A stretch of DNA of 64,000 nt. Origin: Cryptomeria japonica. Its lineage: Eukaryota; Streptophyta; Pinopsida; Cupressales; Cupressaceae. Below the pieces are notes generated by a model, which ran no database searches, was not told where the DNA came from, and saw nothing but the letters and a program-made list of their open reading frames with translations. Both the position numbers and the translations under genes were made by a program. The stretch is taken from assembly GCF_030272615.1 (NCBI RefSeq), contig NC_081412.1, positions 478,910,157-478,974,156 of the forward strand, read 5' to 3'. Positions 1 to 10,276 of the stretch are shown piece after piece (the stretch's first letter is position 1; the number at the start of each line of letters is the position of its first letter).

Positions 1-2309
1 GATTGTTTATGCACAGAATTATGATGACCAGATTGCTCAGAATTATGATGACTAGATATACACTCATTGTAGACTGATTAGGCAAGTATGATAATTCTGG
101 AAAAGTGTGTAGACAGACAAGTTTCTGGACTGACAAAATCAAGAATTCGTACGACAGAGTTTTATGACCCAGACAACAATTTAATAGTTCTAAGACGATA
201 CAGGCAGTTTCTTGTACGAGTTGCTGCCTAAACTCACACAATAGTTTAATGACCTCCAGACAACAATTTCATGAGTATGATGATTATTCGTACGACAATA
301 TGCTAAAGGCCAAACAATAATTTTATAGTAACAGAATGATAATTCTGTATACTCAGACGATAATTATTACAGGACCAAATGACAAACTGACATGACCAGT
401 TGAGACTCATACAACAATAGGTATATAGCCAAACAATAATTCAGCATACTCATATGATAGAGGACTAGACAGAGATGAGATTATGACACAGACAGAGTTT
501 TGATGATTGACAGAGACCAGTTTTTTATAAGGACTTAATTTTGATCACTAACAAAGACCAATTTTTGGACACAGACAAAGTTTTGATAACTGAGTTGTTG
601 ATGTTGTTGATTTGTTTTCTCCAGTTTTAGTATTTTAGTTTTTAGTTTCAAGGATGAAAACACGGTAAAGAAGCAAGATGTATAATGACTTTCAAGCACA
701 ACATGCTAACCCTACGGAAGTTGGCTTACAGAAGAAAACCTTTTTCTTGCAGACTTAGGTACACACCCAATAGCTAATCAGAATATGACCGTTGAGTCTC
801 ATGCAATATATTCTCAACACCATATTAGCCAACTCCAAATGCTAATGGGGGCACGATATGGCAAGTATCTTGGGAGAGTTACTATCTCTCTTGCACAAAG
901 ATTATCCCCCTTTTGGAGGTGAATCAGGTAGCCTCTATCTTATAGTTCTTAGTCAAAAATTTCGTTCGAAATTACCCCTTGAAGTCACGCAAGCATGATT
1001 GAGGCCTATAGCCCGACAAGGTATCAAAACAAGTTGTATTCATGTAAACGTAATTAAGACCGTGATGCCCTACAAAATGCCCGATATGAGAGATCTCAAA
1101 GAGAAAACTCAAATAATCCCATCCTCTAAGACTTTAATCACCAGAGGCTTATTTATTATAGTGAGTTGGAATGCTCAGGTCCAGTTGTACTCACTTGGGT
1201 CGTTCTCACAGGGTGTTACTTTTTCCCACTATGATAGGCTTGCTAAAGGTACACAAATCTCAAATTTAGAAAAATCCTCAAGGGTCTAGATTTCTGATTG
1301 TCTGTGCAGACAATAGCATACTCTCCTACCTCTTAGATTTTTCTTAAACACAAAAGACAAATTTGTTCATTAACCATATAGCAATTTAAGCGCCTGAAAA
1401 TAAATTTAAAGAATATATGATGTTTGGTCGATTCTCTTTAGACAACCTGCAAAACCAATGCATCAATAGTCACGTTGTTTTTTATGCTTTGAAGAGGCGT
1501 ATGTTTGATTGATAAATTCTTTGACAAGCGTTCTGCAAGAAATAGGTTAGGCTGTGAAAATCTCAGGCAGACTAGGAAGACAATTCAGGGTTAGCGTCAG
1601 TATCATCAAAATTTAATTCAAGAAAAACCCTGAAAAGTAATTTGTTTTTCAAAAAATCCTAATCTAACCCCTCCAACCTACAAGAAATTGTTAGAAACCT
1701 GCAAGAAGATAAAGTTAGTGAAATATCCAATGTCTTGGTGGGCTTACACAAGCCTAATTTCAAATCTTGGTTACAAATTTTTCACTCCTAATGCTGAAAT
1801 GCCCAGACATTTGACTAAGTCTAAAATTTGGAAGATCCTCCAAAAACTAGATTTTGTATTATAACTCTTGGAGGTCCGAAACCCCTCTCAAACATCCTGA
1901 CAATATATATGGAATATAACTTAAAGTATAAGAAATAGAGAAGAGAAGAGGAAATGTCACTTATAATTAGTTATATTCCATATATATTGACCTTCCACAA
2001 GCCTAATTTCAAGCGTAATTTCAAGAAAACTCCTAAACAAAACTCTTTGTTTTTCATACGACAGAACAGTAACTCGTACGAGTATTCTCACCTGACCATA
2101 TGAGAATTCTCACTGAACCGAATGAGTATACCCAAAAGCAAATGACAAAATCAGTTACTCGTACGATTACTCCTACAGAGGCGAACAACAAATCTCAGAA
2201 CTCATCCTGTATGTTGCAGAAACTTGTATGACCTTTTGTAGAGACTATATGGACAAGACCTAAAAAAATTTTAAAAAATGATTTTGAGGCCGAAAGATTG
2301 AATTTCGAG
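1..2309 (-). other. 5' leader of a minus-strand gypsy element (H), non-coding
   Basis: This stretch lies on the internal side of the primer-binding site at 2310-2327, so it is the untranslated leader of a gypsy element read on the minus strand. It has no credible coding frame. Its left part (about 1-600) and the part next to the PBS (about 2050-2200) are quasi-repetitive, with short words such as CGTACGA, CAGACAACAATTT and ATGATAATTCTG recurring at irregular spacing of about 20 nt. Around 1190-1380 and 1680-1760 there are blocks that also occur in the leaders at 3460-3650 and 52890-53720. The gag of this element would lie left of the window. Confidence 0.6.
1901..1989. repeat. 89-bp inverted repeat (foldback, MITE-like)
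   Basis: Twenty-base arms, 1901-1920 and 1970-1989, are perfect reverse complements and are rich in ATATATGGAATATAAC. A weaker continuation of pairing runs inward for about ten bases. The loop of about 28 nt is purine-rich (AGAGAAGAGAAGAGG). It could be a small MITE or a foldback made by inverted duplication. I see no clear target-site duplication beside it. Confidence 0.6.
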
Positions 2310-2327
2310 CCCCCACGGTGGGCACCA
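2310..2327 (-). promoter_or_regulatory. primer-binding site of minus-strand gypsy H
   Basis: Read on the minus strand the bases are TGGTGCCCACCGTGGGGG, lying four nt inside the LTR end at 2332. The same kind of site, TGGCGCCCACCATGGGG, lies beside the LTR at 54100, and this pattern is familiar from plant Ty3/gypsy elements. I do not assign the tRNA. Confidence 0.65.
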
Positions 2328-2331
2328 AAAA

Positions 2332-3385
2332 TGCGTGTGTGAAAAGTTGATTGCATCTGTATCTAGAATACACAACACTTCAATTAAGTCATTAGATGTA
2401 TGGTTAGTAAATCAATCAACAATGAATAATAAACCATCACAAAGTGACCTATTGCCTTCTAGTAGGTGTGAGTTTAGTCTTGCTCTCAGATTTTTATATA
2501 CAATACTAGTGACTAGACAACACCTAAACAAAAGATTTAATTTATATGAATATGAAATTGAGCTAAATGGATGCAAGATTAAGCTAGATGAATGCAAGAT
2601 ATACAAGATTAATGAATATTAGGCTAACATGATTAAACTATGAATGAATATTAAGCTAAATGATTTAACAAATATGCAATAACTAATATGCAAATATTCT
2701 CAATTTAAAATCTTAGTGAACCTAGAGCAAAAACATCATGATAACAATATATTCTCTAGGATCCTTGATTAGGAGATCAAAGCCTGAATTTATAGAAAAT
2801 TCATAAAGAAATCAACGGCTAAGATCAAATGATGATGAGTGGTCAAGATTTTCCAAGAAGAAGCACAATCCAGGTGAATTGATGTGATTGGCTGCTTTTC
2901 TCAGTTTTAAAGGAAATTGAGCTAAAATTAAGATTAAATCAGAAAAAAAAACTAATTTATTCTCTATTTTATTCAATTTTGAGATTTAATTGTTTTAATT
3001 GCTTTTCTGAGATTTTTTTCAATTTTTAATTTGATTTTCAAGATTATCTCGATTTGATTTATTTCTCAATTTTTAATTCTTTTTTCTAATTAATTCCTTT
3101 TTTTTCCAATTAATTCCTTTTTTGATGATTTAATGGCAAATTGATTTATTTAATTAAATATACTAGGATATTTAATAAAATAAATAGGATCATTGTTTAA
3201 AAATGATTTAATTAATTAAATAAATATTTAATTAATATATAGTGATTAATTTGCCATGTAACATTAATGATTGAAGAAATTAATTGTGTGTTCAAGATTA
3301 ATTTAATTGCCTTTAGTTAGGACCTTGGTGACGAAATCGAGTCTAGGAGGCCTATGGTTTAGATGACCATTTTTAGGGTATTACA
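2332..3385 (-). mobile_element. LTR of minus-strand gypsy H (5' LTR)
   Basis: It runs from TGCGTGTG at 2332, next to the primer-binding site, to GGTATTACA at 3385. On the minus strand it therefore starts TGTAATACC and ends CA. A TATA-like CTATAAATTC is present on the minus strand near 2786-2796, in the same relative place as the TATA box of the E-family LTRs. The right half is very AT-rich, with AATTAATTAAAT runs like those of the LTRs at 31300-31620 and 37800-38110. The outer end is inferred from the TG...CA rule because no second copy is in the window. Confidence 0.55.
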
Positions 3386-3399
3386 TTCCCAAGCATTGT

Positions 3400-4380
3400 C
3401 ATTGACTTGATTTTCATCAAATCACATTTATTTTATAATGGGTTGGAGTACTTGGCATTAGCCATTCTCACTTGGGTCGTTCCCCTCTCACCGGCCTTAT
3501 GGGCTTCTCGAGAAGGTAGGCCCAGTAAAGATATGCACTATTGAAAAGAAAAGATGAGTCTAGATTTCTAATCACCTAAGAAAGGTGAGAGAATACTCGC
3601 CTATTATCAAAAACACATAAGACATGTTTGTTCATTTCCATTGTAATTAGTCTATGTGCCTAATTTATCAAAAATAAGTGCAAAATCCTACAGCTGCAAA
3701 CAAAGTTAGTACTTTATATTGCAGTCTTTGGCGGCGAAAGGGTTTGTAACTCCGATCTTTTACAAGTAAATAGGTACTTGCAAAATCAACAAACTACAAA
3801 TTAGGTTCGAGAAAATGATAGTACAGATGCAAAAATGAGAAATGCAGAATATGACATTTAAATTAATAATGAAAAACTGATAACTCTGTCAAATTTAACC
3901 AAAAATGTTGCTTTATTGACCAAAAACATTGCTTTGCACTCCAAAAAGGGCCAGGAACGTTGCCAGAATGACCAGAAACATTGCAAAAGAGACTAAGAAT
4001 TCTAAGACAGAGACTGAAAATGCAAAAGTATAGAAAAACACAAAATCAAAGTTGAAAAATCTCCCATGAATGCCATTTGAGGTGACGGGGCGCTAAAATG
4101 GAGACTGTGAACGTGAATCGGAAACATGAGAGTGCTAATCTATGTGTCAAAAGAGATAATCAACCTGTCACTGAGATTTCTTGCAAGAAAACTTGTTAAA
4201 AATCAAAGGGGCTAGGCCCCATGGTGGGCATCAATTAATGTGCCACTAAAATTAGGATCAATTGCAATAAACAAGCACAATTAATGAGACAATATAAATG
4301 AAATTATGAACAAAATTAAAAGCTAAATAAAAGCAAACCAAAAGCTCCTTTGAGATGTCCCATCTTCCTTTATTTTTGAG
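3400..4380 (-). mobile_element. second gypsy leader fragment with PBS and LTR stub
   Basis: A second minus-strand leader fragment. It shares with the leaders at 1190 and 52890 the block reading CACTTGGGTCGTTCCCCTCTCACCGGCC near 3467-3494. At about 3896-3990 a word close to ACCAAAAACATTGC recurs about four times. The primer-binding site (minus strand, about 4215-4232) reads much like TGATGCCCACCATGGGGCC. The LTR would begin at TG 4239 and only about 120-140 bp of it remain before plus-strand element A starts. The join near 4360-4390 is a truncation and is placed only roughly. Confidence 0.5.
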
Positions 4381-4506
4381 GACCTTGAAGGTGTTGGATT
4401 TGTTGGCTCTCAATGGAGCAATGACCTCTAAAATGGCAACTCAAAATTTGAGTAGCTACATCATGATTAAGAAAATGTACGAGGCTAAAATGATTGTAAC
4501 CAAGAA

Positions 4507-6246
4507 ATGATGGAGAAGTTCTTCAAACACAATCCCAGGGGTCTTTTAACCCATCTCATTGAAAATGGGGGCCGCTTGCCCCCTAAGTTTGACCAATCCA
4601 TCCTTGACCAACTGCCACAGTGTGATTTTGCTAACAAAACTATCATTGACCCCTTTCTCCACTCTCAATCAATAGCACCCACAGCCCCAACTTCTGTTCT
4701 CCCAACATCTATACCTACCATCACCTTCATATCAACTTCTATTCCTTCAACATCAATCTTTCCAACTTCTTCCATTAACATTTCTAATCCATCCACATCT
4801 ATCCCACAATATTCTTCTATCTCATCCTCTTCCAGTCACCCTAGAATCGCAAAACCACCTAGATCATCTTCATCTCTTTTCAATCATGCTAACTTCATCC
4901 ACACTAGTCTTCCTCCTCCCAACACTATTTGTGGGTCGCAACCTCTAATCACATCCCAACTGCCCGTCTCGTCATATCATAATATTGGTGGTGGTGGTAT
5001 CCCATCTGTGACCACTCAACTTTCAGAAGCAAACACGAATCACTGCATTCCTCATGTTCAAAATCTACAACCTGACTTAATCAAAGAAATTCAAGACATG
5101 AAGGATATGATCAAGAACTTAAGGGATGGGACTGATAAAAAGAAAACTTACTCATTTGAGGAATTTTGTCCTTGTCCTTATGACCCCTCGATATCAATTG
5201 CCCCATATCCTCCAGGATTTGAGATGCCAAAATTTAAGAAATATGAAGGCAAAGGTGACCCCCGAGACCATGTCCATGAATTATACATTTTATGTAAAGA
5301 AGTCTCCTATAGTGATCTATATCTTTAGAGACTTTTCCCTAAAAGTCTTACTGGAGATGCACTTGCATGGTTCTCTTCCTTGCCACGTGGCTCTATCAAA
5401 TCTTTCCCAGACCTAGCAGAGACATTTGTGGCCCATTACACTTATAACATTGAGAATGATGTTTCCATGATGGACTTATGTAACACAAAACAAAGGCCCG
5501 AAGAAACCTTTGCCAACTTTCTTCAAAGATGACAACACCTCATCAAGAAATTAATGTGGGACATTCCAGAAGCACATCAAATCGAATTATTTCAAAATAA
5601 TTTGGTACCTAAACTCTCTAAGCCTTTGACATGTCAATGCATCAAGTCTTTCCAAAATCTTATTGATAAAGGCTTAGCCCTTGAGAATGTCTGTTTAGAG
5701 GAAGGCACCTTAAAACATTATCAAAAGTCTAACCAAAACTCTTCCTCTTACAATGATAAGACCAAATTTTTTTCTAAAAACAAGAATGTGGTTAATGATG
5801 GAGTCACTGATGCCAAACACGTGCAGGTTGTGGCCGCTCCTCCCAAGCCTATTGCCACCTCTAACTTCTTCAACAATCGATCAAACAATCACAACCAATC
5901 CCAACAACCTCCCAACATAGTCTTCATCTAAGGTTGACCACCCCGATCCGGTAACCAGACCCAGCGGGAGTACACTCCTCTCGTCGAGCCCATAGAGGTT
6001 GTTTTCTAAAAACTTATCCAAGCTGGCGTGGTTGTCTTTCTAGTAACCCGCCCCTTTGATCCTAATCAACCAAAATCTTGGTGGTATAATGAGAATGAAC
6101 ACTATGACTATCACAGTATTAATGGTCATGATACACGTAAGTGTATGAAACTTAAGAATTATATCCAGAACCTAATTGACAAGGGTGATATTGAAGTTGC
6201 CACCGCTGAACCCGGTAATAATAATGACAAACTCAAGATGTACTAG
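4507..6246 (+). pseudogene. gypsy A gag (capsid and nucleocapsid), broken
   Basis: Gag is the structural protein of the cytoplasmic particle that packages element RNA. The N-terminal 100 or so residues are rich in Ser, Thr and Pro. A Retrotrans_gag-like capsid domain follows at about 5155-5720, with PPGFEMPKFKKYEGKGDPRDH and DLCNTKQRPEETFANFLQR. It aligns with gag of element E (49539-50498). A zinc-knuckle relic with GHDTRKCMKLKN lies near 6118-6165, with its first Cys replaced by Tyr. One frame holds throughout but has stops at 5326, 5531, about 5929 and 6244, and the one at 5531 sits where E has Trp. Open sequence in another frame begins near 4390, so the true start may lie upstream. Confidence 0.8.
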
Positions 6247-6262
6247 AAACCATTCCTAAAGC

Positions 6263-7237
6263 ATGAATAAGGCAAGGCCTCATCATCAAATGTCATCCAC
6301 TATGATTACACAACCTACATATCTGGCTTTGACTCCTCGGTACGTTGCATCGAACCTGTCGATAACCATGTCAACATCATCACAATATAAGGGGATAACC
6401 CTCCTCCCCCACAATGTAGACCCAGGGTCACCATTCAAGGTGGTCCTCCCCCTCCACAACCCACAAACAGACCCAACCAAGATAGTCATTCCAGGTGCTT
6501 TGCCTTCCACATCTCACTCACAGAATGACTACAATGTTACCACTCATCATGAAAGAGTAACTATCTAGGGATCTCCTCCCCCACCTAATTCACCCCCTAT
6601 GTTATCTACTCACCGATATGATATCCTTGATCATCTCGGTAAGACTCATGCATAGATCTCCATCCTTGAGCTCCTCAAGACCTTGCCTATACATAAAGAG
6701 ATCCCAGAGAAATCCCATCTTGAGTCACAGATCCTCGATAACATCAACGCAACCCAGTTTCAGGCCCTCATCGATAACCTTACTACCCAACACCACCTTG
6801 TTTTCACTTCCAAGGACGTCTTTCCTGATGGACCCATCCATACTAAACCCCTCCATATTGAAGCCATCATTCAGAAACACAAGGTTAAATGAGTCCTTAT
6901 AGATGGTGGATCTAGCTTAAATTTATCTACATATAAGTTAATAAAACAATTGGGAATCTCTAAGGACCATGTTGACCCATCAGGTAGGATCACAATAAAA
7001 ATATATGATAATGCAGAACAAGTTTCTAAAGGCACAATTACACTCCCTCTTCAAGTGGGCCCTGTAACATTAGAGACTACTTGCCAAGTTCTTGATCTTG
7101 ACCTCCCTTACAACATCCTCCTTCGTCTACCATGGATCCACTCCATTCAAGTTATTCCCTCCACTTACCATCAATGCCTAAAATTTCCCTACAATGGTAG
7201 AGATATTACCATCAAGGGTGATCCCCAACCTTTCTAA
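6263..7237 (+). pseudogene. gypsy A linker and aspartic protease, broken
   Basis: The frame changes from that of gag at about 6246-6263, and protease and reverse transcriptase then share one frame. The retropepsin-like domain runs from VLIDGGSSLNLST at about 6894-6932, whose Asp-Gly-Gly replaces the usual DTG or DSG, to PSTYHQCLKFPYNG near 7158-7200. It carries the flap-to-end stretch LPLQVGPVTLETTCQVLDLDL. The enzyme would cut the gag-pol polyprotein inside the particle. A TGA at 6890 falls just before the active-site block. Element E has the same DGG protease at about 48500-48830. Confidence 0.75.
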
Positions 7238-7558
7238 TACTGCAAACTGCTAGAAGGGAAACATTCATATCATTGCCCGCTCAATAGAATAGCTCCACCT
7301 CATCCATCTGACCCATCCAACATCACCTCCAACTCATCCCAATTTGAGCCCAAGGTCAAACTTATAGACAATGGCTATGGAGAATATAAGTTAGAGGATG
7401 TCCTATATGTGGGAAAACTCCCACTATCTCCTAAGTCATTCAGCAAACCAAAGGAAATCAGGAAGGATAAAAAACCCACTATCTAATGCAAGGATACCAC
7501 CTTCAAATAGTGGGGTCCACTTGATGAAGAGAACCTTGAGACCAATGTTACTTCTTGG

Positions 7559-8360
7559 TTGTATCGGGAAGAGGATGAAAAACCAGTAGATATCCCCAAG
7601 AAGATGTACCCTAAGACATCTTCTATGGTGGATAAGATGGGATATAAAGGACACAACCTTGGACCCATAGAAAAAGGAATAAAAACACCCATCTCTCCCA
7701 TCTTATATAAATACAATAGGGGCTTGTGTTACTCTCCAGTGCCTAAGATCACTATATCTAGTTCCCATTCAGACCCTCTTATGGATGTTGAAGACTCTGA
7801 CGAAGAGGAGTTCCACAAAATGGCTTTTGAATACCTTGATAACATCTTTGACACCCACATCAATACCATCACACCTGTCACCCCCCCCACATCATCTGAG
7901 CTCTAGCTTGTCTACTCTGAACTTATTGATTGGGACCAATGAGGAAAACCTATTTTGGATTTTTGTGCCAACAACAACTCTCTAATGGCCCTACTCACTA
8001 TGAAATACCTTGAATATCACACCATGGTTCATGGGATTCAACTACACAGGGATGCATACTTTGGTAGTCAAGTCAACTCCATTAGTCGCAAAAAAGAAGA
8101 TAAAAACCAAAATCAGGAGTCCCTAGGTGAAAACCTTTCTAAGGCACCTTCGGACATGAAAAAAGTAAAAACAAAGGGCGTATCCTCAAGTGAAAACCTG
8201 GATCAGGTGCTTGAGGATGAGGTATTTGACCTCCCTACCATGGTTCCCCCACAACAAGACAAATCATCTCTGCTTATTGAAGAAACATATACACTCAACA
8301 TGGGCACCAAAGAGGCACCAAGGAATGTGCTTATTTCTAAGTCACTGATAGATGAGTAAA
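7559..8360 (+). pseudogene. gypsy A protease-RT linker with G-patch-like motif
   Basis: This is the connecting part of pol between protease and reverse transcriptase, in the same frame as both. Near 7625-7700 it reads MVDKMGYKGHNLGPIEKGI followed by TPISP, which resembles a G-patch (hydrophobic-Gly-aromatic, spaced glycines, then GI). Element E has a related stretch at about 48000-48075. An acidic tract DVEDSDEEEF follows at 7786-7815. G-patch segments are known beside the protease of betaretroviruses, where they bind nucleic acid; that role here is inference. Stops occur at 7904 and 8357. Confidence 0.5.
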
Positions 8361-8853
8361 AACAAATTTTCAAAAACTTTCTCAAGGAAACACAAATCAA
8401 CTTTGCCTGGTCATATGTTGACATGTCAGGCCTTGATCTAGATTTAGTAGTACATAATCTTGTGGTCCGCCCAAATTCTAAACTAGTGAAGTAGAAACTA
8501 CACAAGATGCATCCGCGCATTTCCCTTTTAGTGAAAGAAAATTTACATAAAATGTTGGACGCTGGCTTTATAAGACCTATTGACTATCCTGAATGGGTGT
8601 CTAACATTGTACCTGTTGGAAAGCCCACTAGGGGCATCTGAATCTGTATGGACTTTAGGGACTTGAACAAAGAATTCCCTAAAGATGACTTCCCCTTGCC
8701 TAATATAGATATGATCGTGGACCTGACAACATGGAATGAGATGCTCTCCCTCATGGATGGATTTTTCGGCTACAACCAGATCAGGATCGCAGAGGAAGAC
8801 CAACACAATACTATATTCAAAACACCATGGGGTACACTCTGTTACCAAATCAT
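8361..8853 (+). pseudogene. gypsy A reverse transcriptase, N-terminal part
   Basis: The finger and palm start of a Ty3/gypsy reverse transcriptase: EWVSNIVPVGKPTRG near 8592-8638, CMDFRDLNKEFPKDDFPLPNID near 8646-8710 and DGFFGYNQIRIAEED near 8757-8800. The first catalytic region (MDGFFGYNQI in place of the usual MDAFSGYNQI) is present. A stop at 8639 falls where the family has Arg or Lys. The domain is cut at 8853 by the 5' LTR of copia B and resumes at 25904 with the PFGLKNA block. Insertion plus target duplication is 17,055 bp, a multiple of three, so both halves share a frame. Confidence 0.85.
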
Positions 8854-10100
8854 TGTTGGATTTGTTGGATATGGTTGTTCATTTATGCTGCTAGGATATT
8901 TTGTTGTCATTGATGTCAACATATTCATGTGGCTTATTCCGGTGAGTTTGGGAAGATCTTCTAATCCGGTTTTGTAGTTTGGTTTTTGCTGATCACTGTT
9001 CTACAAAATTCGGTATTTCCTTCGATATATTCTAGTGTGATCAGATCTTGTGTTAAGGTTTAAAGATATTGTTTGGGATGATCTTGTGTATCTTCATTTC
9101 ATATGGGTCATGATTTGGTGCCCCGCAAGTTATCTTTCTTCATGACAGTTGCTGATTAGTTGTGTTCTTGAGCTTCCTGATGTTGATCGATGAAGATTTG
9201 ATAAGTGGTGTTCGTACACCTTTTGGTGATGATTCTAACATGCTTGTTGATGTTTCCTAGTCATGTTCTATTTGTTTTGGTGAGCCGCATTGATTGTTGT
9301 GCAAGTTTTTGGTGGTTTTCATCAACCGGTATTGATTTTCATGTTATACGGTATTTCTAATGGTGTAGCATGTTGTGGTTGATCTTGGCGTGATTTCCAG
9401 TGGATGTGATCATTTGGAATTTTGAATTAGGTCCATTCTATGTAATGTAAATCATTATATTGGCTCGATGATCAATCTTTGTATCGTGTAATGTAATCTT
9501 TGTAATTGTGAGTTGAGGGTTGAGGGTTTAGCCGACCTTGTTATCAAGGTTGATGAATTGTATATATAGGTGAGTTATCACTTAGTTTTGGTGTCAGTAG
9601 TGTGTCTGCATTATTAGAGAGAGGTGTGTGTGCAAACAAGATATTTATCCTTCGATGAAGTGTTGTGGAGAGATTGGTCTTGCAAGGCAGATAATTGTGC
9701 TTAACCAGAACTCTCACCAGGCATTTGTAGATGTTATCATTGCAGTTCATTTCTTCCAGATTGTAGTCTGAATCATATTGTAAATCAATGAGACTTCCTT
9801 GAGGGTTGTAGCCTTCTGGAAAAATATCTTCTGAGCAGTGATCTCTAGGCAGTGTGCTTAAATGTATGTGCATTCCCCGTTGTAATATTTTCACATACTA
9901 CTACAGAGTATCATCTTACAGTGGGTAGGTTCCCACTATGTTTTCCACGTCAAAAATCTTGGTGTTGTGTGTTGTGCTGTTAATTTTCTTATCTATTTAT
10001 TGTTGCAGTTTATCAGTTTATGTCTTCAAGTTTAATTATGAGATCCAGTGAAGACTGATTCACCCCACCTCTCAGTCTTCCTTCTTGATTGCTGCTAACA
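8854..10100 (+). repeat. 5' LTR of copia B (1,247 bp)
   Basis: It starts TGTTGGATTTG and ends GCTGCTAACA, immediately followed by a primer-binding site. A TATA box (TATATATAGG, 9561-9570) lies about 710 nt in. The 3' portion holds the GATTCACCCC-CCTCTCAGT stretch just before the end. The same near-terminal signature recurs in solo LTRs G and C, which are otherwise different families. Confidence 0.92.
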
Positions 10101-10102
10101 AT

Positions 10103-10114
10103 TGGTATTAGAGC
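10103..10114 (+). promoter_or_regulatory. copia B primer-binding site (initiator tRNA-Met type)
   Basis: TGGTATTAGAGC lies two nt after the LTR end. It differs by one base from TGGTATCAGAGC, the complement of the initiator methionine tRNA 3' end used by most plant copia elements to prime minus-strand DNA synthesis. Confidence 0.9.
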
Positions 10115-10156
10115 TAGATCCTCCGGTAGAAGATTAATCACTTGAGGAGATCAAGG

Positions 10157-10276
10157 ATGGCAGCTCAAGGTATTATTTTCAAGAAGGACAGTCTAAGGTT
10201 TTATAGAAGTGACTAAACTGTATGGAAGAGTCAGATGGAGGTACACTTGAAATGTCTTGGAGAGGATTATTGGAAG
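10157..10276 (+). pseudogene. copia B gag, N-terminal fragment
   Basis: A start codon at 10157 opens MAAQGIIFKKDSLRFYRSD, followed by a stop and then KSQMEVHLKCLGEDYWK, an N-terminus typical of plant copia gag (UBN2 or DUF4219 type). It is cut at 10276 by element F after the codons for DYWK and continues at 18724, where the GGAAG target duplication begins. Confidence 0.75.

Noticed and set aside
1-600. CRISPR-like or satellite array
   Set aside because: The words recur at irregular spacing with no constant unit or spacers, and the DNA is clearly plant-like.
4507-4860. Host gene start at 4507 with Pro/Ser-rich N-terminus
   Set aside because: The same frame leads directly into a gypsy capsid domain, so it is gag.
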